A stretch of DNA of 17,662 nt from CG2-30-40-21 sp043806395 (GTDB lineage: Bacteria > UBA9089 > CG2-30-40-21), in assembly GCA_043806395.1 (NCBI GenBank), contig JAZDHC010000235.1, forward strand, positions 1 through 17,662, written 5' to 3'. Each line of letters begins with the position of its first letter. Positions within the stretch are counted from its first letter, which is position 1. The position numbers and the translations under genes are program-made. The notes beneath the pieces were generated by a model, which saw only the letters and a list, made by a program, of their open reading frames with translations, did no database searches and was not told the DNA's origin. Below are positions 6,118 through 13,454 of this stretch, in pieces.

Positions 6118-7167
6118 ATGGCAATAGAGAAAATAGAGCTGAAAAATTTTACGGTCTTTGAGAATATTGAGATTGAGTTTTGCGAAGGTGTTAATGTGCT
6201 TATTGGGGGAAATGGAACGGGGAAGACACATTTGTTGAAAATAATGTATTTTTTTACACATGACTTGGGAAGGGAAAGAAAGGAAAAAGGTTTTGGTCGT
6301 CGTGTTCTTATCGATTTGTTTATAGATGAGTTGAATGTTATAAGAAACCTGCGTGATTATAAGGGAACAGCCGAATTTTCTTGTACTATTGATGGGAATG
6401 AAGAATCTTTATGTATAGATGTAAGCATGAATAGTGTAAACAAATCAATATCTACATCTTTTGCACCATCAATCACACAAGATAAACTCTGGCAGGAAAA
6501 TGCAAACAAGCCAAATTCAGTTTTTATTCCTGCCAAAGAAATGCTTTCCCACTCTAAAAGTTTGTTGGCATTAGAACATGAGAGAGTTATCCCTTTTGAC
6601 AAGACACTAATAGATATTGTGGCAAAAGCAGAATTGGGAGAAGCCAACAAGATAATCGAGTTTCAAGAGACTTTACTTGCAACGATTTCAAGCGTAATTG
6701 ATGGTGAAGTAATATATGAAAATGACACCTTTTACATGATAAAGAAAAACGGTTTGAGGATTGAATTCTCAATGGAAGCAGACGGCTTATGTAAATTTGG
6801 GTTATTGTGGAAACTCATAAGAAACAGCTTGATTGAAAAAGATACGATTTTATTCTGGGATGAACCAGAGGCTAATATTAACCCCCAACTTATTCCTACT
6901 CTTGTAGATGTGTTATTAGAATTACAACGAAACGGTGTGCAGATATTTCTTGCTACACATGATTATAATTTGGCGAAGTATTTTGAGGTCAGGCGAAAAG
7001 AGAACGATAAAGTTTTGTACCATTGTCTTTATAAAACCGATGAAGGTGTAAAATGCACTGTAGCTGAAAATTATCGGGATATTCAGAATAATTCAATTGA
7101 AATGGCGTTTGAAACATTGCATAACGACATTATAGATAAGGCAATGGAGGATGTAAGCAATGAATAG
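6118..7167 (+). CDS. AAA ATPase, RecF/OLD-like (AAA_15/AAA_21 type)
   Basis: A 349-aa ABC-fold ATPase without membrane segments. Visible motifs: the RecF-type opening (IEKIELKNFTVFENIEIEF), Walker A GGNGTGKT at 30-37, a FIPAKEML block at 137-143, a degenerate signature around 218-228, Walker B ILFWDEPE at 244-251 with D248/E249, and the switch histidine in ATHD at 279-282. Such stand-alone ATPases are typical sensors or motors of two-gene phage-defence modules, where a nuclease or TOPRIM partner follows. AAGGAG lies ten bases before the ATG. A short frame overlapping its stop (start at 7160) looks like the remains of that partner. It resembles the ATPase at 8751-9851 in motif layout, and the two look like distant paralogs. 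The ATPase itself is intact; the defence role is inference. Confidence 0.85.
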   Translation: MAIEKIELKNFTVFENIEIEFCEGVNVLIGGNGTGKTHLLKIMYFFTHDLGRERKEKGFGRRVLIDLFIDELNVIRNLRDYKGTAEFSCTIDGNEESLCIDVSMNSVNKSISTSFAPSITQDKLWQENANKPNSVFIPAKEMLSHSKSLLALEHERVIPFDKTLIDIVAKAELGEANKIIEFQETLLATISSVIDGEVIYENDTFYMIKKNGLRIEFSMEADGLCKFGLLWKLIRNSLIEKDTILFWDEPEANINPQLIPTLVDVLLELQRNGVQIFLATHDYNLAKYFEVRRKENDKVLYHCLYKTDEGVKCTVAENYRDIQNNSIEMAFETLHNDIIDKAMEDVSNE

Positions 7168-7261
7168 TAAATGTTTTATTGAGGGTGAGTGTTGCCATCG
7201 GGGGATAAAAGATAAAAAATCAGCGAGAGATAAGACTGTAGACAAAATAGTGACGGGTTAG
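7160..7261 (+). pseudogene. 33-codon stub, probable remnant of the ATPase partner gene
   Basis: ATG at 7160 overlaps the end of the ATPase gene by 8 nt, the usual coupling for a paired gene, but the frame stops after 33 codons. The first residues (MNSKCFIEGE) look like the opening beta strand plus glutamate of a TOPRIM-type or DUF4435-like effector, and then similarity is lost. I read this as the 5' end of a deleted partner gene. It could also be a chance frame; the similarity is only eight or so residues. Confidence 0.4.
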
Positions 7262-7268
7262 TTTTTGA

Positions 7269-7297
7269 TTGACAAGGGAAAGATTTTTTGGTAGAAT
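7269..7297 (+). promoter_or_regulatory. Promoter upstream of the McrB-like remnant
   Basis: TTGACA (7269-7274), 17-bp spacer, TAGAAT (7292-7297). Transcription would begin near 7304, giving a leader of about 130 nt before the ATG at 7433. It separates the first ATPase unit from the rest of the island and could now drive the downstream genes as well. Confidence 0.65.
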
Positions 7298-7432
7298 TGT
7301 TTGTGAAAGATAAGAGAGGATTAATGACGAGATATGTAAGGGGAGATCAGGGAGGATAGCGACGGTTTTTTTGTATAAAAAACGGTTGTTGTCCATGGTT
7401 TCCCAATTTCAAAACAATAAGGAGGCAGCATA

Positions 7433-7990
7433 ATGCAAAAAATTCTTTTTGGTAGCCCGGGAACTGGTAAGAGTTATAAAATTGACCATGAAATTGTGCC
7501 TGATACATTAGGTATAACAAACAAAGACCATATTGTTAAAACAGTATTTCATCCAGAATATACTTATGGTGATTTTATGGGTAAACTCTTGCCAATGACT
7601 CGTGCAAACAATGTTGAATATAGATTTTATGAAGGACATTTTTTAAGAACTCTTGCCAAAGCCTATAAATCAATAATTGAGTCTAAAAAACAAGATAGTC
7701 AACAAGAAACCGCTACAAATGTAGTACTTGTTATTGATGAAATCAACAGAGGCAACTCATCTGCAATTTTTGGAACTATTTTTCAATTATTGGATCGCGA
7801 TGAAAAAGAATGGTCAAGCTATCCTGTCAGTATTTCTGAATTAGAGCAAATGAAACTATTAGAACTTACTTGTGAAGAAATATTATATGATAATAAGGGT
7901 GTTACAACCGGATACAAACTTCCTACTATTAAACACGCATTAAAAGATCTTAATGCTTTGCAAAATGAAACTAATAAGCAGTACTCCTAA
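7433..7990 (+). pseudogene. McrB-like AAA+ GTPase, N-terminal half only
   Basis: A 185-aa frame with a strong AAGGAGG ribosome site eight bases before the ATG. It starts directly at the motor domain: Walker A GSPGTGKS at 7-14, HPEYTYGDFMGKLLP at 40-54, and Walker B with the McrB signature VLVIDEINRGN at 98-108, then IFGTIFQLLDRD. It ends soon after the GYKLPTIKHAL segment. It lacks the NTxD sensor, arginine-finger and C-terminal parts that complete a McrB-type motor, so it cannot be functional by family standards. The next open frame (+1 relative) carries the end of an endonuclease. This indicates a deletion that joined two genes. The pairing of a McrB-like protein with a separate PD-(D/E)XK subunit recalls the LlaJI restriction system (R1/R2). 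Confidence 0.75.
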
Positions 7991-8306
7991 TATTCGGATA
8001 CTTGACTTCAAATATCACCCAATCGAAGATTTCCAAGGAAGTATGATCAAGGTAGATAAGGTAAGATGTGATATAAGGAAACAATTAGTCTATGAATTTG
8101 CTTATTCCACTAAGTATCCGACTACGAATGTCTCCAGTCAATTTGTTATACCATGTTTCTATAATGATAATGATAATGCAACAGAAGATGATAAAGTCGG
8201 TAACATAAAAAACCCAACAGATTTAACTCCCGAAATGCAAAAAGCAAATATTAATGTGTTTTTATTAAATTTTAACCTTGTTCAAAAATGCTATTTGGAG
8301 GCATAA
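7953..8306 (+). pseudogene. Fragment of a LlaJI-like restriction endonuclease, C-terminal part
   Basis: An open frame of up to 117 codons in the +1 frame relative to the McrB-like fragment. It has no ribosome site of its own, and its nominal ATG lies inside the other frame. Meaningful sequence seems to begin near 7983: NIRILDFKYH supplies a DxK half of a PD-(D/E)XK active site, followed by DIRKQLVYEFAY, which resembles the D-x-x-KQ-x-x-Y block of LlaJI-type endonucleases, and SQFVIPCF. The upstream acidic residue and N-terminal part are missing. I infer that it is the tail of the R2-like subunit fused by deletion to the R1-like head. LlaJI assignment is by motif recollection and moderately uncertain. 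Confidence 0.55.
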
Positions 8307-8308
8307 CA

Positions 8309-8761
8309 ATGGTTCATTCAAATAATAACAAATATGGTTCTTATGTCCCATTAATTTCTATTGGTCGTGAAGAGGCTACTTTCGATCACTTTCGTGAACT
8401 TAATGAAAAATATCTACAACCTATGATTGATTCTTTTTTACAGGATAAAGAAATATCAAGCAATTCTAAGCAAATTGAGATTGAAGAGTCAATAAGCGAT
8501 CTTGACTTCAAGTCATTAAATTTCGACTATTTCTACGAATTTATCTTTGACGACATTAAAAAAGAGAATGGGAAAATAGTTCATACTGTCAAATATGCTA
8601 TCACTTTTGATAAAGCCTTGGACGGAAAAACAATCAACATAAATGATGTGCCTGTTTTTTATTGGATTTATATTGATTTTGCAGAAATGATGCAGTTTCT
8701 TCGAGTTAATTGTCATAAGAATTTGGTTGGGGGGAATATAGGGGGATACTATGATAAATAA
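8309..8761 (+). CDS. Hypothetical protein, first gene of the ATPase operon
   Basis: A 150-aa soluble, acidic protein that I do not recognise. I chose the ATG at 8309 because GGAGG (8297-8301) lies seven bases upstream. A more upstream ATG at 8288 would put the ribosome site inside the gene. The start is 2 nt after the end of the endonuclease fragment, and the 3' end overlaps the next ATPase gene by 11 nt, so it is translationally coupled to that ATPase. No signal peptide or membrane span; the second half has aromatic beta-like segments (FDYFYEFIFDDIKK, VPVFYWIYIDFAEM). It could be a third subunit of the restriction locus or a sensor or regulator of the ATPase pair; the overlap favours the latter. 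Confidence 0.7.
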   Translation: MVHSNNNKYGSYVPLISIGREEATFDHFRELNEKYLQPMIDSFLQDKEISSNSKQIEIEESISDLDFKSLNFDYFYEFIFDDIKKENGKIVHTVKYAITFDKALDGKTININDVPVFYWIYIDFAEMMQFLRVNCHKNLVGGNIGGYYDK

Positions 8762-9851
8762 AGCAGTTATCAAGAATTTTGGGACACTTACGAATATCAA
8801 ATGGGAAAATCTCGGAAAAATCAATTTAATCATTGGTGAAAATAGTAGTGGTAAAACATTTTTATTAAAAGCATTATATAGCACAATGCGTACAATAGAA
8901 GAGTATAAGCGAGGAGATGATAAACGCTCGGAAAATGAGATATTGTCAGAGAAGCTATATTGGACATTTCAAACAGAAAAAATCGGCGATTTGGTTTCAA
9001 AGACATCGACATCAACACCTTGTAAGGGTTGCCAAGAGAGGGCAGATGGGGATGAAAAATTTAGCGATTTGGTTGCTAAGACATCAACAACGAAACTGTC
9101 TTGTGAGATAACCTTTGATAATAAAGAATTTCATTATCAATTTGGCAAAGATACAACAAAAATCATTCAATCTTTGACAAACCGAACTTCACCAAGAATG
9201 AGCAATTCCATTTTCTTGCCGTCTAAGGAAGTACTATCTATCTATCATCTTATTTTAGAATCGCGAGAAAAGGATAAATTATTTGGTTTTGATGATACCT
9301 ACCTTGACCTTGTTCGAGCACTTGCTCTACCTCGAAAAGGAGGGGAAAGTTATCCGAAATTTGCCAATTCACGAAAAGCATTAGAAGATATTTTAGGCGG
9401 TAAGGTAGAATACGACGAAATAACTACTCGTTGGCAATTTAAAAAAGGAAATCAAAAATTTGCAATTGGTGTTACGGCAGAAGGAATTAAAAAGATTGCG
9501 ATTCTTGATTCTCTTTTAGCAAATCGTTATCTTGATACTGAATCAATAATATTTATTGATGAACCAGAGTCTGCTTTGCATCCAGCTGCGATTTCAAAAC
9601 TTTTGGATATTATTAAGGTGTTAGCCCATTCGGGAATTCAATTCTTTCTGGCAAGTCATTCATATTTTGTAATCAAAAAGCTGTATTTAATTGCACGCAA
9701 AAATAACTTTTCGATCCCTTTCATTTCACTGAATAATAACCAAAATGGTGAAGTGGGATATGATGATTTATTAAATGGAATGCCTGATAATTCAATTATC
9801 GATGAATCAATACGGCTCTACAAAGAAGAAATAAACGGGGTATTAGAATAA
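8751..9851 (+). CDS. AAA ATPase, RecF/OLD-like (AAA_15/AAA_21 type), second copy
   Basis: A 366-aa ABC-fold ATPase. Motifs: INKAVIKNFGTLTNI opening, Walker A GENSSGKT at 29-36, FLPSKEVL at 155-162, a VTAEGIKK signature-like stretch at 241-248, Walker B IIFIDEPES at 266-274 with D270/E271, and the switch histidine in ASHS at 301-304. The FLPSKE and FIPAKE blocks and overall order match the ATPase at 6118-7167. It overlaps the upstream 150-aa gene by 11 nt, and its stop shares one base with the next start (TAATG), so the three genes form one translational unit. Residues 79-87 (GDLVSKTST) and 105-113 (SDLVAKTST) show an in-frame 78-bp imperfect tandem duplication that also brings a CKGC motif. 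It probably senses or powers the small nuclease-like partner; this is inference. Confidence 0.85.
   Translation: MINKAVIKNFGTLTNIKWENLGKINLIIGENSSGKTFLLKALYSTMRTIEEYKRGDDKRSENEILSEKLYWTFQTEKIGDLVSKTSTSTPCKGCQERADGDEKFSDLVAKTSTTKLSCEITFDNKEFHYQFGKDTTKIIQSLTNRTSPRMSNSIFLPSKEVLSIYHLILESREKDKLFGFDDTYLDLVRALALPRKGGESYPKFANSRKALEDILGGKVEYDEITTRWQFKKGNQKFAIGVTAEGIKKIAILDSLLANRYLDTESIIFIDEPESALHPAAISKLLDIIKVLAHSGIQFFLASHSYFVIKKLYLIARKNNFSIPFISLNNNQNGEVGYDDLLNGMPDNSIIDESIRLYKEEINGVLE
8988..9092 (+). repeat. 78-bp-offset tandem duplication inside the ATPase gene
   Basis: GATTTGGTTTCAAAGACATC (from 8988) recurs as GATTTGGTTGCTAAGACATC (from 9066). The offset is 78 bp, exactly 26 codons, so the frame is kept. 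It lengthens a surface region between the first strand block and the FLPSKE motif. Confidence 0.75.
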
Positions 9852-10375
9852 TGTCAGTAACAATTGAAGAATCAGGCATGATTTTTGGTCCTTTTTTAGA
9901 TGAACATTGCTTTTATATAGAAAAGTCAAGTGCATATAAAAAGTTGCAAAATGGAATACAAATAGCAGAGTTTTTGTTGATTCAACCAGATAAAAACAGG
10001 CTGCTAATAGTTGAGGCAAAATCAAGTTCTCCCAACCCAGACAATAAAGAATCTCAAAATCGATTTGATTATTTTATTGCAGAGATATCCGGGAAATTAT
10101 TAAATGCATTTACTTTGGGGTTAGCCCTTTGTTTAGAACGACATGTGGATAATAAGAATGAAATATCGAAATGTTTTAAGGAAATCACGCATGATTCTGT
10201 AGAAATTGTACTTATGCTTATAATTAACGGATATAAAGAAGAATGGCTTGTTCCATTAAATGAGGCATTACAAACGAAACTTTATTGCACAAGTAAAATA
10301 TGGCCACTGAAAGTTTGTGCCATTAATGAAAAAATAGCACAGGAATACAGATTGATCCAACGAACTGCGGTATAG
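9851..10375 (+). CDS. Putative PD-(D/E)XK-like effector paired with the ATPase
   Basis: A 174-aa soluble protein whose ATG shares its first base with the stop of the ATPase gene (TAATG). Residues 37-60 read QIAEFLLIQPD then LLIVEAKSSSP. An acidic residue on one strand followed by a beta strand ending in E-x-K fits the catalytic core of PD-(D/E)XK nucleases: E40 or D47 as the first acid, VEAK at 54-57 as the ExK. The rest is helical with a late KEEWLVPLNEAL segment (near 130-141) and no second known domain. In ATPase-plus-nuclease defence pairs the small subunit is the toxic effector. Here that role is inferred from motif and gene order; the nuclease fold is not proven. The next gene starts only 8 nt later. 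Confidence 0.65.
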   Translation: MSVTIEESGMIFGPFLDEHCFYIEKSSAYKKLQNGIQIAEFLLIQPDKNRLLIVEAKSSSPNPDNKESQNRFDYFIAEISGKLLNAFTLGLALCLERHVDNKNEISKCFKEITHDSVEIVLMLIINGYKEEWLVPLNEALQTKLYCTSKIWPLKVCAINEKIAQEYRLIQRTAV

Positions 10376-10383
10376 GGATACAT

Positions 10384-12582
10384 ATGATAAACAACTATTC
10401 CTCAATGTTAAAACCTTTTGTGTTTCTATGCCTTTCTCTTTTACTTCTTCCTCATACCATCTTTGGATTCAACGAAAGATTTATTGGTGCCCGTCCTATG
10501 GGCATGGGAGGAGCGTTTGTGGCTGTGGCAGATGATGCTAATACCATGAGTTGGAATCCAGCTGGGTTGCCAATGCTCCAGCGATATGAATTTAATAATG
10601 TTTGGGGAAATCAGGATTCGATGGGGCAAATGAGCCTTTATACTAACCTGATTGTTCCGGTGTTTGATGAAAATTGTGCCATTGGTTTTGGCTGGCAAAA
10701 TCTAAAGATTAAACCAATTTCTCTCTCAAAGGGTGAATGGGCATTTGCCGGTGCACAGCGTCGTGGAAAATGGTCATTGGGCGGGTCTTGCCGTTCTATT
10801 TACAGGGATACCTCTCTTCGACCGGATAAGGATATAGGGGTTAAGGTGGATGTTGGGACATTATGGACTCCATTTGACACCATACAATTGGCTTTGGTTA
10901 AATATGGCTTGTTTGGCACAGATTTGCAGGAGGATGAACCCATAAGATATAAAATGGGCTTGTGCTATCACCCACCCGCAAGTAAAAACCTTTTATTTGC
11001 CGTAGACAAGGACAATCTTGATACCTATTGGGGTATTGAATTCTGGCTGAAAAAACAAATACTTAAAACAGATATTGCCCTGAGATGGGGTGGAAATACC
11101 AGCAAGGGCATAACCCTTAAACGAGCAAATTCTCTGGGTGCAAACCTGTTGCAAATTGACTATGCCTCATCAGGGGATAATTATTATTCCTCTATTTCCC
11201 TTGGCTATGAATATATTACCTCACTGTTTAATCTTCAAGGGGTGTCATTGGATCCCTTCTTCAGCAACCTTTTCGTATGTACATACAAGTCCCTTGAGAA
11301 TGGAAAAATTCCCCTGGGCACAATTACAGTAGAAAATAAGATGAAGGATGTACCTATAGTCGTTTGGTTAACTATAGATATGAAGGAATACACAGATAAT
11401 AAGGCTGTCCCTCTGCAGATGGAATTATCCCTCGAGAAGAGCGGTATGCCGATAAAAAAAACAGCAGGAACTGCAACCACAATCGGTACAGGTACTAATC
11501 AACCAAGAGCAGTAATTGCAGGAGACAAGAGGCAGGAAGCAGAGGATAAATGCACCATCCCGCCAGGTTATATTGCCAGAATAAAGATGATAAATCTTCC
11601 TGTAAGCGAGAATATCCTGAAGGCAAAGGGCAATGTCTCTGTCTCACCAGAGATTAAGATTTATTACACCCTGCGGGATGAGATCAAGGATATTACCCCA
11701 AAATGCGGGAATGTAAACATCTGTGGAAATAATGGTACAGGTACATATCAGGTAAACTGGAATCAGCCGGGGATGCTGGCAACATTTATGGCAATCGAAA
11801 AAAATAGTGTTATGTTTGATTTTATGAATGAGGTTAAGAGGTGTTATCTAAAAACAAAGGAATTTGCAAAAATTCCCGATAATGTGCCAGAAAATATCTT
11901 TAAGGCAATGTACCTCATAGATGTTTTTAGGGCATGGGGAATAACATACACTGAGCGAAAGGATTACAAAACAGGTGCTTCAAAGGACATATATCTTCGT
12001 TGCCCTGATGAGATATTAAACGGCAGATTTACCAATGGAAATGATGAAGATTTAGCAGTGCTTATGGTTGCTTGCCTGAAATATTGGGATATACCTGTAG
12101 GATTTTTGGATGGTGGACAAACTAAGAAGGAAAATTTTATGCCTATGTTCTCTACAGGGATACCTGCCAATGACGGAACACAAACAAAGGGGTATAATGA
12201 TGTATTTCTCTTTAATCCAGAATGGGGCACAAAAACAACATGGCTGCCTTTGAAAATATCAAAGTGGAAGGATAATTTTGTTGTTATCTGTGGGCAAGCC
12301 ACTGAATTTTATAGAGGGGAAGAAAATGGGAAAAAAGCAAAGGAAGAATATATGTTTAAGGCAATGTTTTTGCCAGAGGAGAGTAACTTTACTCCCTCAA
12401 TGCCCATAAAGAAATCAAGTGAAAAAAAACTGGTTTTCTCGGATAAACTTTGGCTACGAATATATGAGGAGTTCAGGATGGATATTCAGAAATTTAATGA
12501 GCTAAGCTCCTACAAAAATTTCTTTGGTGAGGTAAAAATAGAACCCTTGCCTGAAGATGTCAAGAAAGCATCAGGGATTTAG
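10384..12582 (+). CDS. PorV/UPF0164-like outer-membrane protein with degenerate transglutaminase-like C-terminal region
   Basis: A 732-aa exported protein. A signal peptide covers about residues 1-28 (hydrophobic LKPFVFLCLSLLLLP). The next part opens with ERFIGARPMGMGGAFVAVADDANTMSWNPAGL (31-62, quoted in parts: GARPMGMGGAFVAVADD then NPAGL), the hallmark of PorV/UPF0164 barrels. The barrel continues to about residue 300 (Phe at 303 region, PFFSNLFVCTYK). A beta-rich middle (about 310-460) is followed by a transglutaminase-like segment (about 530-630; NGNDEDLAVLMVACLKYWDI and GYNDVFLFNPEWG). The usual Cys before the D-D/E-L motif is replaced by Asn/Asp, and no His precedes VFLFNP, so it is unlikely to be an active transglutaminase or protease. 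It starts 8 nt after the small nuclease-like gene but is probably a host gene at the island edge. Its ribosome site (AGGGA) is weak. Confidence 0.75.
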   Translation: MINNYSSMLKPFVFLCLSLLLLPHTIFGFNERFIGARPMGMGGAFVAVADDANTMSWNPAGLPMLQRYEFNNVWGNQDSMGQMSLYTNLIVPVFDENCAIGFGWQNLKIKPISLSKGEWAFAGAQRRGKWSLGGSCRSIYRDTSLRPDKDIGVKVDVGTLWTPFDTIQLALVKYGLFGTDLQEDEPIRYKMGLCYHPPASKNLLFAVDKDNLDTYWGIEFWLKKQILKTDIALRWGGNTSKGITLKRANSLGANLLQIDYASSGDNYYSSISLGYEYITSLFNLQGVSLDPFFSNLFVCTYKSLENGKIPLGTITVENKMKDVPIVVWLTIDMKEYTDNKAVPLQMELSLEKSGMPIKKTAGTATTIGTGTNQPRAVIAGDKRQEAEDKCTIPPGYIARIKMINLPVSENILKAKGNVSVSPEIKIYYTLRDEIKDITPKCGNVNICGNNGTGTYQVNWNQPGMLATFMAIEKNSVMFDFMNEVKRCYLKTKEFAKIPDNVPENIFKAMYLIDVFRAWGITYTERKDYKTGASKDIYLRCPDEILNGRFTNGNDEDLAVLMVACLKYWDIPVGFLDGGQTKKENFMPMFSTGIPANDGTQTKGYNDVFLFNPEWGTKTTWLPLKISKWKDNFVVICGQATEFYRGEENGKKAKEEYMFKAMFLPEESNFTPSMPIKKSSEKKLVFSDKLWLRIYEEFRMDIQKFNELSSYKNFFGEVKIEPLPEDVKKASGI

Positions 12583-12619
12583 TAGTGTACATAGAAAGCA
12601 ATAATCCTAATAATTTTTC

Positions 12620-12648
12620 TTGATTTTTAGTGATAATTCTGGTATTAT
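12620..12648 (+). promoter_or_regulatory. Probable cysE promoter
   Basis: TTGATT (12620-12625), 17-bp spacer, TATTAT (12643-12648). Four of six and five of six matches to the sigma-70 boxes. Transcription would begin near 12655 and include the palindrome in a leader of about 130 nt. Confidence 0.5.
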
Positions 12649-12665
12649 TGTAACTATTCAGGAGT

Positions 12666-12756
12666 TTAGGCTGAAGGCATTAGTTTGAAAGACACGAACT
12701 GCATCAATAATTCTCCTGTTTCCGCTTCTTTACCCTACAGCCTAAACACCTACAGC
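12666..12756. repeat. Inverted repeat of the TAGGCTGTAGG family, copy 2
   Basis: TTAGGCTGAAGG (12666-12677) pairs with CCTACAGCCTAA (12734-12745) with one mismatch, and a second CCTACAGCCTA follows at 12749-12759. The internal TTTCCGCTTCTTTACCCTACAG closely parallels the copy at 138-246 (TTTCTTTACCCTATAG), so the loop region is conserved too. Confidence 0.75.
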
Positions 12757-12782
12757 CTATCTACCTAAGTAGAGGTGACAAA

Positions 12783-13436
12783 ATGACTATTATCGATGAT
12801 GTAAAATCCGTATTTGAAAGAGATCCAGCAGCAAGAAATATCCTTGAGGTTTTGTTGTGTTACTCAGGGCTTCATGCAATTATTCTTCACAGGATTGCTC
12901 ATTTTTTGCATACCAGATTGAGGATTCCCTTATTGCCAAGGCTTATTTCCCAGATAGGCAGGTTTTTTACCGGCATAGAGATTCATCCTGGTGCAAGGAT
13001 TGGGAAAGGATTCTTCATTGACCATGGAATGGGTGTAGTTATTGGGGAAACAACAGAGATTGGAGATTTCGTAACATTGTATCAGGGCGTCTCTCTGGCT
13101 GGCACAGGCAAGGAAACAGGCAAAAGGCATCCCACTATTGGAAATAATGTTGTTATTGGAGCCGGAGCAGCAGTGCTTGGTCCAATTATTGTAGGAGATA
13201 ATGTTCGAATTGGGGCAGGCAGTGTAGTTGTAAAGCCTGTACCCGATGATTGTACTGTAGTCGGCGTACCCGGAAGAATTGTACGACAGGAAGGAGAAAA
13301 GATTGTTCGTGCCCCACTTGACCATAGCAATCTTCCAGATCCTGTTCAGGAAAGGATTGAATCCCTTCATCATGAATTGGAGATTGTAGAAGAGACTATT
13401 CGAAAATGGAAAAAACAGTTTGAGCCATGCAATTAA
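12783..13436 (+). CDS. cysE: Serine O-acetyltransferase
   Basis: A 217-aa serine acetyltransferase that makes O-acetylserine from serine and acetyl-CoA, the first step of cysteine synthesis. A short N-terminal helical region (1-62) precedes a left-handed beta-helix of hexapeptide repeats (about 64-160). Catalytic residues are in place: H81 in FIDHGMGVVIGET and H116 in KRHPTIG (equivalents of E. coli H158 and H193). GTGKETGKRHP is the acetyl-CoA/serine-site loop. The size is that of the short Bacillus-type form and lacks the long E. coli N-terminal domain. The charged C-terminal helix (about 185-213) ends in a shared CysE-like tail that lacks the typical C-terminal Ile. AGAGGTGA lies upstream of the ATG. 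No cysK is in the window. Confidence 0.97.
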   Translation: MTIIDDVKSVFERDPAARNILEVLLCYSGLHAIILHRIAHFLHTRLRIPLLPRLISQIGRFFTGIEIHPGARIGKGFFIDHGMGVVIGETTEIGDFVTLYQGVSLAGTGKETGKRHPTIGNNVVIGAGAAVLGPIIVGDNVRIGAGSVVVKPVPDDCTVVGVPGRIVRQEGEKIVRAPLDHSNLPDPVQERIESLHHELEIVEETIRKWKKQFEPCN

Positions 13437-13454
13437 GCCATATAAAGGAGTGCC

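Larger units (their letters stand above)
12583..12782. other. Intergenic region with promoter and palindrome before cysE
   Basis: A 200-bp gap with no gene. It holds a promoter candidate (12620-12648), then an inverted repeat of the TAGGCTGTAGG family (12666-12756) that would lie in the cysE leader, and finally the cysE ribosome site AGAGGTGA at 12771-12778. I see no T-box or cysteine-related riboswitch. Confidence 0.6.

Noticed and set aside
7375..7410. Terminator or hairpin around the GGTTTTTTTGTATAAAAAACGG stretch (split: GGTTTTTTTG, TATAAAAAACGG)
   Set aside because: The A and T runs pair, but the flanking CGG bases are not complementary, so the stem is weak.
7433..8306. A programmed frameshift producing one McrB-endonuclease fusion protein
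   Set aside because: The middle of both proteins is missing, so frameshifting would not restore a functional product, and no slippery heptamer with a strong downstream structure was evident.
12930..13373. Minus-strand 147-codon frame opposite cysE
   Set aside because: It is an antisense shadow of the hexapeptide-repeat codons of cysE; its Asn/Ser/Tyr-rich composition is an artefact.
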